From UBA2357 sp041678045 (GTDB lineage: Bacteria; Pseudomonadota; Gammaproteobacteria; Burkholderiales; Rhodocyclaceae): DNA of 64,000 nucleotides. The translations under genes were made by a program, and so were the position numbers. Every line of letters starts with the position of its first letter. Position 1 is the stretch's first letter. The stretch spans positions 62,001 to 126,000 of the forward strand of contig JBAYOV010000003.1 in NCBI GenBank assembly GCA_041678045.1, in the 5' to 3' direction. This document shows, piece after piece, positions 1 to 8,301 of the stretch. The notes beneath the pieces are model-generated. The model had not been told where the DNA came from. It ran no database searches and worked only from the letters and a program-made list of their open reading frames with translations.

Positions 1-657
1 AATGGCGGCCTTGCCGGCGTTGATCATGGGCTCGATGGTGAAGGTCATGCCCGGAACCAGGGTCACGCCGGTCTGGGGTTTGCCGTAATGCAGGACTTGC
101 GGGTCTTCGTGAAAGTTGGCGCCGATGCCATGGCCGCAGAACTCGCGCACCACCGAAAAGCCGTTGCCTTCCGCATGTCGCTGAATGGCATGGCCAATGT
201 CTCCGAGTCGGGCGCCCGGGCGTACCTGCGCAATGCCGAGCCACAGGCACTCGAAGGTGATTTGGCACAGCCTGCGGGCGAGGATCGGGGCGTCCTTGCC
301 GACGATGAACATGCGGCTGGTGTCGCCGTGAAAACCGTCCTTGATCACGGTGATGTCGATGTTCACGATGTCACCCTTCTTCAGTGCCTTGTCGCCAGGA
401 ATGCCGTGACAGACCTGATGATTGATCGAGGTGCAGATCGACTTGGGGTAAGGTGAATAGCCCGGGGGGGCGTAGTTCAGCGGGGCGGGAATGGTCTGCT
501 GCACATTCACCATGTAGTCATGGCACAGGCGATCGAGCTCGCCAGTGGTCACGCCGGGCTTCACGAAAGGTTCTATGTAATCGAGCACTTCGGCTGCCAG
601 GCGGCAGGCGGTACGCATTTTCTCGATCTCGTCGGGGGTCTTTAGAGCGATGTTCAT
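1..657 (-). CDS. map: Methionine aminopeptidase type I (C-terminus cut off by window edge)
   Basis: Cytosolic metalloprotease that removes the initiator methionine from new proteins. The 219 visible codons begin MNIALKTPDE and run off the left edge; the E. coli enzyme has 264 residues, so about 45 are missing. Metal ligands are recognisable: the two aspartates in ITVIKDGFHGD, the histidine of GHGIGANFHEDP and the glutamate of FTIEPMI. The last ligand of the family lies outside the window. The ATG at 657 follows a GAGG ribosome site. Divergent from rpsB, the usual arrangement in Proteobacteria. A strong dyad lies just upstream of its ribosome site. Confidence 0.96.
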   Translation of the reverse strand, partial: MNIALKTPDEIEKMRTACRLAAEVLDYIEPFVKPGVTTGELDRLCHDYMVNVQQTIPAPLNYAPPGYSPYPKSICTSINHQVCHGIPGDKALKKGDIVNIDITVIKDGFHGDTSRMFIVGKDAPILARRLCQITFECLWLGIAQVRPGARLGDIGHAIQRHAEGNGFSVVREFCGHGIGANFHEDPQVLHYGKPQTGVTLVPGMTFTIEPMINAGKAAI

Positions 658-676
658 TGTCCTCGTCTCTTGTCGC

Positions 677-704
677 GCCATGTTGGCCGTCCGGCCGACA
701 TGGC
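677..704. promoter_or_regulatory. 13-bp inverted repeat in the map 5' region
   Basis: Two 13-base arms, GCCATGTTGGCCG and CGGCCGACATGGC, are separated by TC. Twelve positions pair as Watson-Crick and one as G-T/G-U. The dyad ends 19 bases upstream of the map start codon, so it would form a stable hairpin in the map leader or act as an operator. No T tract follows on either strand, so a simple terminator is less likely. Confidence 0.55.
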
Positions 705-810
705 AAAGCGTGAAGGCTATCGCAAGCCGGTCATTCAGGGCAAATTTCCGGGCGAATGCCGGCAGCGTGGCGAGGTGATCGACGCATATGGGCCGATGCG
801 CATGCAATCC

Positions 811-840
811 TTGAGTTGGTGGGGGGAGGACTGCTATCAT
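811..840 (+). promoter_or_regulatory. Sigma70-type promoter for the rpsB operon
   Basis: TTGAGT at 811-816 (4 of 6 to TTGACA) and TATCAT at 835-840 (5 of 6 to TATAAT) are 18 bp apart. The predicted start, near 847, leaves a leader of about 160 bases before rpsB. It is the best promoter candidate ahead of the long plus-strand operon. Confidence 0.6.
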
Positions 841-1008
841 TGCGAGCTTGTCTGCTCAAAAGCCGGCAAAATCCGCACGCCCGTCAGATTCCGTCAGGGT
901 CCATCCAGGTCTTCAAAGTCTTTTGCTCACGCAGTGTCGTGATGCTTCGGGGGCTGGGTGGCAATGTCGGGCGGAGGTCAAACCCTTGTAAAACTGGAGT
1001 TACACATC

Positions 1009-1770
1009 ATGTCAGTCACCATGCGTCAGATGCTCGAAGCGGGCGTCCACTTTGGCCACCAGACCCGTTTCTGGAATCCCCGGATGGCCCCGTACATCTT
1101 CGGCCAGCGCAACAAGATTCACATCATCAACCTCGAAAAGACCATGGCGAAGTACAACGAAGCCATGGACTACGTGCGCAAGCTGTCGGCCAACCGTGGC
1201 ACCGTGATGTTCGTCGGTACCAAGCGCCAGTCCCGCGAGATCATCGCCGAGGAAGCCAGCCGTGCCGGCATGCCGTACGTGGATGAGCGTTGGCTGGGCG
1301 GCATGCTGACCAACTTCAAGACGGTCAAGCAGTCGATCAAGCGCCTGAAGGAAATGGAAGCAATGATCGAGGACGGTTCGCTGGAGCGCCTGTCCAAGAA
1401 AGAAGCGCTGATGGCCACCCGCGAGATGGAAAAGCTGCAAAAGAGCATCGGCGGCATCAAGGACATGGGCGGTCTGCCCGATGCGCTGTTCATCATCGAC
1501 GTGGGTTACCACAAGATTGCAATCACTGAAGCCCAGAAGCTGGGTATTCCGGTGGTGGCCGTGGTCGATACCAACCACACCCCCGATGGCGTGGATTACC
1601 TGATCCCGGGCAACGACGATTCGTCCCGCGCGATCCGCCTGTATGCACGCGGTGTGGCCGATGCCGTGCTGGAAGGTCGCAGCATGGCGCTGCAGGAAAT
1701 CGTGGCAGCCGGCTCCGACGAGTTCGTCGAAGTCGAGGAAGAGGAAACCTCTTCCGACGAGCAGGCCTGA
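1009..1770 (+). CDS. rpsB: 30S ribosomal protein S2
   Basis: Structural protein of the small ribosomal subunit, bound near S1 on the platform. The 253-residue product opens MSVTMRQMLEAGVHFGHQ and carries the conserved WNPRMAPYI and DERWLGGMLTNF stretches; the tail is acidic. The ATG at 1009 was chosen over upstream in-frame ATGs because it matches the family N-terminus and follows GGAG at 996-999. First gene of the operon; followed by tsf after a 90-base spacer with a hairpin. Confidence 0.98.
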   Translation: MSVTMRQMLEAGVHFGHQTRFWNPRMAPYIFGQRNKIHIINLEKTMAKYNEAMDYVRKLSANRGTVMFVGTKRQSREIIAEEASRAGMPYVDERWLGGMLTNFKTVKQSIKRLKEMEAMIEDGSLERLSKKEALMATREMEKLQKSIGGIKDMGGLPDALFIIDVGYHKIAITEAQKLGIPVVAVVDTNHTPDGVDYLIPGNDDSSRAIRLYARGVADAVLEGRSMALQEIVAAGSDEFVEVEEEETSSDEQA

Positions 1771-1780
1771 TTCCTCCACG

Positions 1781-1805
1781 CGGTGCCGGCCTGTCGCTGG
1801 CACCG
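1781..1805 (+). promoter_or_regulatory. Intercistronic hairpin between rpsB and tsf
   Basis: CGGTGCC (1781-1787) pairs perfectly with GGCACCG (1799-1805) across an 11-base loop. There is no T run, so it is not a normal intrinsic terminator; it may attenuate or stabilise the mRNA. Just downstream lies an AT-rich island with CGAATT three times (1817, 1824 and 1832). Confidence 0.45.
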
Positions 1806-1860
1806 TTCATCCGTACCGAATTTCGAATTTTCGAATTAGAAACCGTTTTCAGGAGTTAGC

Positions 1861-2751
1861 ATGGCGGAAATTACCGCAAGCATGGTGAAGGAACTGCGCG
1901 AGAAGACCGACGCGCCGATGATGGAATGCAAGAAGGCCCTGACCGAAGCCGCTGGCGACATGGCCAAGGCTGAAGAAATTCTGCGCGTGAAGCTGGGCAG
2001 CAAGGCCAGCAAGGCCGCTTCCCGTGTGACCGCCGAAGGCATCGTCGGCACCTTCCTGTCGGCTGACGGCAAGCTGGCTGCGATGGTCGAGCTCAACTGC
2101 GAAACCGACTTCGTGGCCAAGAACGACGACTTCATCAATCTGGCTGCAACCCTGGCCGAACTGGTGGCCAACAAGGCGCCGGCCGATGTCGAGGCCCTGT
2201 CCGCGCTGGAACTCAACGGCCAGACCGTGGAGCAGGTGCGCAGCGAGTTGATCGGCAAGATCGGCGAGAACATGACCATCCGTCGCTTTACCCGCATCGA
2301 AGCGCAGGGTCAGGTGGCGAGCTATGTGCACGCGGGCGCCAGAATCGGCGTGCTGGTGGATCTGGTGGGGGGCGACGAGCAACTGGCCAAGGATCTGGCC
2401 ATGCACATCGCAGCCTCCAAGCCGAAGAGCCTGGACGCCTCCGGCGTATCGGCCGACCTGATCGACGCCGAGCGTCGCATCGCCATCGAGAAGGCACGCG
2501 AAGCCGGCAAGCCGGAAGCCATGCTCGAGAAGATTGCCGAAGGTACCGTGGCCAAGTTCCTGAAGGAAGTGACCCTGCTGGGTCAGCCCTTCGTGAAGGA
2601 CGACAAGCAGACCATCGAGGCCCTGCTCAAGTCGCGCAGTGCTTCGGTGGCTTCGTTCACCCTGTTCATCGTGGGTGAGGGCATCGAGAAGAAGGTCAAT
2701 GACTTCGCCGCTGAAGTGGCTGCCCAGGCAGCGGCTGCAGCACAGAAGTAA
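1861..2751 (+). CDS. tsf: Elongation factor Ts
   Basis: Guanine nucleotide exchange factor that recharges EF-Tu during translation. It has 296 residues. The N-terminal UBA-like part (MAEITASMVKELREKTDAPM) is followed by MMECKKAL, and the core motif CETDFVAKNDDF contacts EF-Tu in the family. The ATG follows AGGAG. Second gene of the operon, 90 bases after rpsB and 11 bases before pyrH. The C-terminus is alanine-rich (AAQAAAAAQK). Confidence 0.98.
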   Translation: MAEITASMVKELREKTDAPMMECKKALTEAAGDMAKAEEILRVKLGSKASKAASRVTAEGIVGTFLSADGKLAAMVELNCETDFVAKNDDFINLAATLAELVANKAPADVEALSALELNGQTVEQVRSELIGKIGENMTIRRFTRIEAQGQVASYVHAGARIGVLVDLVGGDEQLAKDLAMHIAASKPKSLDASGVSADLIDAERRIAIEKAREAGKPEAMLEKIAEGTVAKFLKEVTLLGQPFVKDDKQTIEALLKSRSASVASFTLFIVGEGIEKKVNDFAAEVAAQAAAAAQK

Positions 2752-2762
2752 GGAGTAACAGG

Positions 2763-3479
2763 ATGACTGCCGCCGCTTACAAGCGCATCATGCTCAAGCT
2801 GTCTGGCGAAGCCCTGATGGGTGACGACGCCTACGGCATCAACGAAGCCGTTGTCGAGCGCATCGTCAGCGAGATTGCCGAGGTATCCCGGCTTGGGGTG
2901 CAGGTGGGTGTGGTGATTGGCGGCGGCAACATCTTTCGCGGCATGAAAGGGGCGGCCAGTGGCATGGACCGTGCAACCGCCGACTACATGGGCATGCTCG
3001 CCACGGTGATGAATGCCATGGCGCTGGCCGATGCCATGCGCCGCGCCGATCTTGAGGCGCGGGTCCAGTCGGCGTTGCGCATCGATCAGGTGGTCGAGCC
3101 CTACATCCGGGGGCGCGCGATTCGCCACCTCGAAGAGGGGCGCGTCGTGATCTTTGCGGCCGGTACCGGCAACCCCTTTTTCACTACCGACACGGCAGCA
3201 GCCCTGCGCGGCTCTGAAATGGGCGCGCAGATCGTGCTCAAGGCCACCAAGGTCGATGGTGTCTATACTGCCGACCCCAAAAAGGATCCGGACGCGCAGC
3301 GCTATCACCGGATCAGCTTTGACGAGGCCATCGGGCGCAATCTGGCCGTGCTCGATGCTACCGCCTTTGCACTGTGCCGTGACCAGAAACTGCCGATCAA
3401 TGTATTCTCGATCTTCAAGCCCGGCGCGCTCAAGCGTGTCGTGATGGGTGAGGACGAGGGTACCCTGGTCCATTCGTGA
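2763..3479 (+). CDS. pyrH: UMP kinase
   Basis: Phosphorylates UMP to UDP with ATP in pyrimidine nucleotide synthesis; hexameric, amino-acid-kinase fold. The 238-residue product shows the N-terminal KRIMLKLSGEALMG, the glycine-rich VVIGGGNIFRG and the UMP-site stretch GTGNPFFTTDTAAALR. Full length. Preceded by an AAGGAG ribosome site and followed by frr after 10 bases, the classic tsf-pyrH-frr order. Confidence 0.98.
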   Translation: MTAAAYKRIMLKLSGEALMGDDAYGINEAVVERIVSEIAEVSRLGVQVGVVIGGGNIFRGMKGAASGMDRATADYMGMLATVMNAMALADAMRRADLEARVQSALRIDQVVEPYIRGRAIRHLEEGRVVIFAAGTGNPFFTTDTAAALRGSEMGAQIVLKATKVDGVYTADPKKDPDAQRYHRISFDEAIGRNLAVLDATAFALCRDQKLPINVFSIFKPGALKRVVMGEDEGTLVHS

Positions 3480-3489
3480 GGACGCGTTG

Positions 3490-4047
3490 ATGATTTCCGA
3501 ACTGCAGAAAACGACTGAACAGAAGATGCAGAAGTCGATCGAGGTCCTGAAGACCGACCTCGCGAAAGTCCGCACCGGGCGGGCGCATACCGGCCTGCTC
3601 GATCATGTCATGGTGGAATATTACGGCAGCATGGTTCCGGTGAACCAGGTGGCCAACGTCACCCTGATCGATGCACGCACGATTGGCGTGCAACCCTGGG
3701 AAAAACCCATGCTGTCCAAGGTCGAGAAAGCGATCCGCGACAGCGATCTGGGCCTCAACCCGTCGAACCAGGGCGAGATCATCCGTGTGCCGATGCCTGC
3801 GCTCACCGAAGAGCGTCGTCGCGATCTGACCAAGGTGGTGCGCCATGAGGGCGAAAACGCCAAGGTGGCCGTGCGCAACCTGCGTCGCGATGCCAACCAG
3901 AACCTGAAAGATGCGGTCAAGGAAAAGACCATTTCCGAAGACGATGAGCGTCGCGGTCAGGAAGCCGTCCAGAAGCTCACCGACAAATACGTCGCCGAGA
4001 TCGACAAGCTGCTCGCCGACAAGGAACAGGAACTGATGCAGATCTGA
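3490..4047 (+). CDS. frr: Ribosome recycling factor
   Basis: With EF-G, splits post-termination ribosomes so they can be reused. The 185-residue protein has the expected length and conserved segments (KVRTGRAH near the start, DLTKVVRHEGENAKVAVRNLRRD in shorter conserved pieces in the middle). The ATG at 3490 gives the standard N-terminus MISELQKTTEQKM; an upstream in-frame ATG would lie inside pyrH. Part of the tsf-pyrH-frr-uppS operon. Confidence 0.98.
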   Translation: MISELQKTTEQKMQKSIEVLKTDLAKVRTGRAHTGLLDHVMVEYYGSMVPVNQVANVTLIDARTIGVQPWEKPMLSKVEKAIRDSDLGLNPSNQGEIIRVPMPALTEERRRDLTKVVRHEGENAKVAVRNLRRDANQNLKDAVKEKTISEDDERRGQEAVQKLTDKYVAEIDKLLADKEQELMQI

Positions 4048-4093
4048 TCTGCGGATCGTTTCTGTAACCGTTCCGCACCGGAGACTGCAAAAC

Positions 4094-4891
4094 ATGGCGG
4101 GCCTTCCGTTCGTGAGTTCAACCCGCGACATTCCCGAGGTACTGGCGGTGCCCAGGCATGTCGCAATCATCATGGATGGCAATGGCCGCTGGGCCAGAAA
4201 GCGCATGCTGCCACGCGTTGCCGGCCACCGGCGAGGCGTGGAGTCGGTGCGCACGGTGATCCGTGCCTGCATGGAGCAGGGGGTGGCGCATCTGACGCTG
4301 TTCGCCTTCAGTTCCGAGAACTGGCGGCGTCCGGCCGAGGAAGTGTCCTTTCTGATGCGGCTGTTCATGCGTTCGCTGCAGCGCGAGCTCGCACGTCTGC
4401 ATGAAAACGGTATCCGCTTCCGGGTGATCGGGGCGCGCGACCGTTTCGAGCCTGCCCTGATCGAACTCATCGAGCAGGCCGAATCCACCACCCGGGACAA
4501 TACCCGGATGACCCTCACCGTGGCAGCCAATTACGGTGGCCGCTGGGACATCCTGCAGGCGGTGAGCCGGCTGATCCGCAAGCATCCCGGTCGTGACGAC
4601 TTCACCGATGAAGAGCTCGGCGCAGAGCTCGCACTCAACTACGGCCCCGAACCCGACCTCTTCATCCGCACCGGCGGCGAGCAGCGCATCAGCAACTTCC
4701 TGCTGTGGCAGTTGGCCTATACCGAGCTGTACTTTACCGACACCTTGTGGCCCGACTTCGACGAGAAGGCTTTTGTCGCTGCACTGACTTCCTATCAGGA
4801 CCGTGAACGGCGTTTCGGCCGCACCAGCGAACAGGTACAGCAAGCAGGCGGAAGAAGTCCCGCCAGTGCGGGATTGCGAAACAATGCTTAA
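4094..4891 (+). CDS. uppS: Isoprenyl (undecaprenyl) diphosphate synthase
   Basis: cis-Prenyltransferase that extends farnesyl diphosphate with isopentenyl diphosphate to make the C55 carrier of peptidoglycan and O-antigen synthesis. 265 residues. The catalytic aspartate lies in IIMDGNGRWA; the SSENWRRP and DLFIRTGGEQRISNF motifs that bind substrates are intact. The last bases overlap cdsA by 8 bp, indicating translational coupling. Confidence 0.97.
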   Translation: MAGLPFVSSTRDIPEVLAVPRHVAIIMDGNGRWARKRMLPRVAGHRRGVESVRTVIRACMEQGVAHLTLFAFSSENWRRPAEEVSFLMRLFMRSLQRELARLHENGIRFRVIGARDRFEPALIELIEQAESTTRDNTRMTLTVAANYGGRWDILQAVSRLIRKHPGRDDFTDEELGAELALNYGPEPDLFIRTGGEQRISNFLLWQLAYTELYFTDTLWPDFDEKAFVAALTSYQDRERRFGRTSEQVQQAGGRSPASAGLRNNA

Positions 4892-5705
4892 GGCACGGGT
4901 GCTTACCGCAATTGTTTTGCTGGTCGGCTTCCTGGCGGCGCTGTTCCTGTTGCCAGCCCCCTTGTGGCTAGCCTTGAGTGCTTTGGTCGGGGTGCTTGCG
5001 GCGTGGGAGTGGGGCGGGTTGTGTGCCCTCCAGCGCGCTGCGCGGGCGGCCTTTGCTGCCCTCGCCGGCGCCTTGGTATTGCTGCTGGGTCTGGGCAATG
5101 GGCTGCACCTCGATGAGGTGGCCGATACGGGCCTGCTCAGGAGTGTGTACGGCGTCAGTGCCCTGTTCTGGGTGCTGGTGGTGCCATTCTGGCTGCGCGC
5201 GCACTGGAGGCTGAAGGCGCCGCTGTCCTGGCTCACCGGTCTGGTGGTCGTCGTGCCTGCTGCGCTGGCACTGGCGCACTTGCGACAGCTGTCCCCCTTG
5301 GTGCTGCTGGCCGCGATGTCGCTCGTCTGGGTAGCCGATATTGCCGCCTTTTTTTCCGGCCGGCGCTTTGGGCGCCACAAGCTTGCACCATCGGTCAGCC
5401 CGGGCAAGACCTGGGAGGGGGCATGGGGTGCTGCGCTCGCCGTGGTGCTGCTGGGTGTGACATGGCTGCAGCTAGGTGACCGGCTGGCGGGCCCGCTGTC
5501 ATGGGTCCTGGCGGTATTGCTGCTGATCGTGCTGACCTCGGTCAGCATCATTGGCGACCTTTTTGAATCCCTGATGAAACGACAGGCCGGAGTGAAAGAC
5601 AGCGGCAAGCTGTTGCCCGGGCACGGTGGCGTGCTCGACCGCATCGACAGCCTGACTTCAACCCTGCCGCTCGTTCTCCTGTTGCTGCTCGTCGCCGGTC
5701 GCTGA
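4884..5705 (+). CDS. cdsA: Phosphatidate cytidylyltransferase
   Basis: Inner-membrane enzyme making CDP-diacylglycerol from phosphatidic acid and CTP, the entry to phospholipid synthesis. The 273-residue product is strongly hydrophobic with about seven to eight membrane segments. It carries the C-terminal signature region SIIGDLFESLMKRQAGVKD followed by LLPGHGGVLDRIDS. The ATG at 4884 overlaps the uppS stop; the preceding in-frame sequence is uppS in another frame. Confidence 0.96.
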   Translation: MLKARVLTAIVLLVGFLAALFLLPAPLWLALSALVGVLAAWEWGGLCALQRAARAAFAALAGALVLLLGLGNGLHLDEVADTGLLRSVYGVSALFWVLVVPFWLRAHWRLKAPLSWLTGLVVVVPAALALAHLRQLSPLVLLAAMSLVWVADIAAFFSGRRFGRHKLAPSVSPGKTWEGAWGAALAVVLLGVTWLQLGDRLAGPLSWVLAVLLLIVLTSVSIIGDLFESLMKRQAGVKDSGKLLPGHGGVLDRIDSLTSTLPLVLLLLLVAGR

Positions 5706-5730
5706 TCTGCGGCTGGATTCCTGGAACAAC

Positions 5731-6933
5731 ATGTCCGACTCCCCCGAGAATATCCAGAACGTCACGGTGCTTGGCGCAACCGGCTCGATTGGCCAGAGCA
5801 CGCTCGACGTGATTGCCCGTCACCCCGAACGCTTTCGCCTGTTTGCGGCCACTGCGCACGCTCGCCTGGATGAGTTGCGCGACCTGTGTCTTCGCTTCAA
5901 TCCCGTCTTTGCCGTTTTTCCGGACGCTGCCCGGGCTTCCGAACTAGAGCAGGCGCTGCGCGCGAACAGTTGTGCCACGCGGGTGCTGGCCGGTGCCGAA
6001 GCGCTGGTGGACATGGCCACGCATCCTGAAGTGGATGCGGTGATGGCGTCCATCGTTGGCGCGGCCGGTCTGCTGCCAACACTGGCGGCTGCAGAGGCGG
6101 GCAAGCGCGTGTTGCTGGCGAACAAGGAGGCGCTGGTGGTGGCCGGCGCGCTGTTCATGGAGGCGGTGCGCAAGGGCGGCGCCGAATTGCTGCCGATCGA
6201 CAGCGAACACAATGCGGTGTTTCAGTCTCTGCCGGCAGGCTATGCGGGTGAGTTGGCGCCATCGGGCATCCGGCGCATCCTGCTCACCGCATCGGGCGGC
6301 CCCTTCCGTACTGCCCCGCTCGACAGTCTCGCCAGCGTGACGCCGGAGCAGGCCTGTGCTCACCCCAACTGGGTGATGGGACGAAAGATTTCGGTCGACT
6401 CGGCCACGATGATGAACAAGGGGCTGGAAGTCATCGAGGCGCACTGGCTGTTCAATGCGCCGGCCGAACGCATCGATGTGGTGATTCATCCGCAAAGCGT
6501 GATCCATTCGATGGTGGAGTATGTCGACGGCTCGGTTCTGGCGCAGTTGGGCAACCCCGACATGCGCACGCCGATTGCCCATGCGCTGGCCTTTCCGCGC
6601 AGGATGGAGGCGGGGGTGTCCGCACTGGATTTCTTCAGGCTGGGGCCGCTCAGTTTCGAGGCGCCCGATCTGGACCGTTTTCCCTGTCTGGCACTGGCGT
6701 ATCAGGCCCTCCGGGCGGGCGGCTCCGCGCCCGCCATCCTGAATGCTGCAAACGAGGAAGCCGTTGCAGCCTTTCTTGATCGAAAGCTCACCTATCCCGG
6801 TATTGCGTGGATTGTTGCCGAGACGCTGGAACGGGTGGCCAATCAACCGGTCGACTCGCTTGCGGCGGTGCTTGAAACCGACCGTCGAGCCCGCGAAATG
6901 GCACGCGGCATGATTGAGGCGAGGGTTGCATGA
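5731..6933 (+). CDS. dxr: 1-deoxy-D-xylulose 5-phosphate reductoisomerase
   Basis: Second step of the MEP isoprenoid pathway: converts DXP to 2-C-methyl-D-erythritol 4-phosphate using NADPH and a divalent metal. 400 residues. The Rossmann motif VLGATGSIGQSTLDV is at the N-terminus; LLPIDSEHNAVFQ contains the metal-binding Asp and Glu, and SVDSATMMNKGLE the substrate-loop region. The MEP genes ispD and ispF lie at 27.4-28.7 kb. Overlaps rseP by 4 bp (ATGA). Confidence 0.97.
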   Translation: MSDSPENIQNVTVLGATGSIGQSTLDVIARHPERFRLFAATAHARLDELRDLCLRFNPVFAVFPDAARASELEQALRANSCATRVLAGAEALVDMATHPEVDAVMASIVGAAGLLPTLAAAEAGKRVLLANKEALVVAGALFMEAVRKGGAELLPIDSEHNAVFQSLPAGYAGELAPSGIRRILLTASGGPFRTAPLDSLASVTPEQACAHPNWVMGRKISVDSATMMNKGLEVIEAHWLFNAPAERIDVVIHPQSVIHSMVEYVDGSVLAQLGNPDMRTPIAHALAFPRRMEAGVSALDFFRLGPLSFEAPDLDRFPCLALAYQALRAGGSAPAILNAANEEAVAAFLDRKLTYPGIAWIVAETLERVANQPVDSLAAVLETDRRAREMARGMIEARVA

Positions 6934-8294
6934 ATGTACTTGAATACCTGATTCCCTTTGTACTGGCGCTTGGCGCGCTGATCTTCTTCCACGAACTGGG
7001 CCATTACATGGTGGCGCGCTGGTGTGGGGTGAAGGTGCTGCGCTTTTCGGTCGGCTTTGGCAAGCCCTTGCTGCGCTGGACGCGCGGTCCGGACCGCACC
7101 GAGTGGGTGCTGGCCGCCTTCCCGCTGGGGGGCTATGTGAAGATGCTCGACGAGCGCGAGGCGCCCGTGCCTGCGGAAGAAGCGCATCGCGCTTTCAACC
7201 GCCAGACCGTCGGTCGGCGTTACGCGATCGTTGCGGCCGGTCCGCTGGCCAACTTTGCGCTGGCCATCGTCCTGTACTGGGCGCTGTTCGTGTCGGGTAC
7301 CGAGGAGTTGCGGCCGCGCATTGCCCTGGTGGAAGGAGAGAGCATTGCCGCCGTGGCGGGGATGCGCGACGGCGATCTGGTGACCCATGTGGATGACGAA
7401 GCGGTCAGCAGCTGGACCGAACTGCGCTGGGCGCTGCTGCGCCATGCGGTGGACCAGCGGACGGTCACGCTGCAGGTACGCAGCGAGGATCACACCCAGG
7501 GGTTCCGGCAGCTCGATTTGAGTGGCATGCACATCGACGATGGCGAGGTCGATCTGGTCCGCCGCATGGGCCTGATGCCCTGGCGTCCGCACATTCCACC
7601 GGTCATTGGCGAGGTGATGCCGGGCAGTGCGGCCGACCGGGCGGGCCTGAGGTCGGGCGATCTGATCGTGTATCTGGCCGAAGGGCCGCTCGATTCGTGG
7701 TTGACGCTGGTGGAACGCATCCGCGAGCGGGCAGGGGTGCCCACGCGGATGGCGGTGATGCGCGATGGTGAGCGCATCGAACTGGAGCTGGTGCCCGACG
7801 AAGCCACGCAGGACGGCCAGCGGGTTGGCCGGGTCGGCATCACCGTGGCCGAGTTTCAGAGCGACCGCGAGTCCATGTTTGCAATCGTGCGCTATGGTCC
7901 GCTGGAAAGTTTGGGCCGGGCGCTGACCAAGACCTGGGACACTTCAGTCCTGAGCCTGAAGATGATCGGCCGCATGATCACCGGCGACATTTCCTGGAAA
8001 AACCTCTCCGGGCCGGTCACCATCGCGGACTACGCCGGGCAGAGTGCGAAGCTGGGCTGGACGCATTACCTCACCTTCGTGGCGCTCATCAGCATCAGCC
8101 TGGGGGTGCTCAACCTGCTGCCCATTCCGGTGCTCGATGGTGGGCATTTACTGTATTATACGATCGAAATCATCAAGGGCGGCCCCGTCTCCGAGCGCGC
8201 CATGGAGATCGGGCAACAGATCGGCCTGGTGATGCTTGCAATGCTCATGGCATTTGCCTTCTATAACGATCTTACGCGTCTATTCTCGGGTTGA
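6930..8294 (+). CDS. rseP: Site-2 protease RseP (sigma-E pathway), two PDZ domains
   Basis: Inner-membrane zinc metalloprotease that cuts anti-sigma factor RseA after DegS and clears leftover signal peptides. 454 residues against about 450 in E. coli. The HELGH active-site motif is at residues 21-25 in the first membrane segment; the second metal-site motif (LPIPVLDGGHLL) is near the C-terminus. Two PDZ domains lie between. It overlaps dxr and lies 7 bases before bamA, linking envelope-stress proteolysis to OMP assembly. Confidence 0.97.
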   Translation: MNVLEYLIPFVLALGALIFFHELGHYMVARWCGVKVLRFSVGFGKPLLRWTRGPDRTEWVLAAFPLGGYVKMLDEREAPVPAEEAHRAFNRQTVGRRYAIVAAGPLANFALAIVLYWALFVSGTEELRPRIALVEGESIAAVAGMRDGDLVTHVDDEAVSSWTELRWALLRHAVDQRTVTLQVRSEDHTQGFRQLDLSGMHIDDGEVDLVRRMGLMPWRPHIPPVIGEVMPGSAADRAGLRSGDLIVYLAEGPLDSWLTLVERIRERAGVPTRMAVMRDGERIELELVPDEATQDGQRVGRVGITVAEFQSDRESMFAIVRYGPLESLGRALTKTWDTSVLSLKMIGRMITGDISWKNLSGPVTIADYAGQSAKLGWTHYLTFVALISISLGVLNLLPIPVLDGGHLLYYTIEIIKGGPVSERAMEIGQQIGLVMLAMLMAFAFYNDLTRLFSG

Positions 8295-8301
8295 TGCCTG
8301 A

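Larger units (their letters stand above)
658..1008. other. Divergent map/rpsB intergenic region (351 bp)
   Basis: No gene seen. On the map side it holds the inverted repeat at 677-704. On the rpsB side it holds a sigma70-like promoter (811-840) followed by an rpsB leader of about 160 bases. A long rpsB leader would suit autogenous control by S2, as known in E. coli; I see the length but cannot show the RNA fold. Confidence 0.6.
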
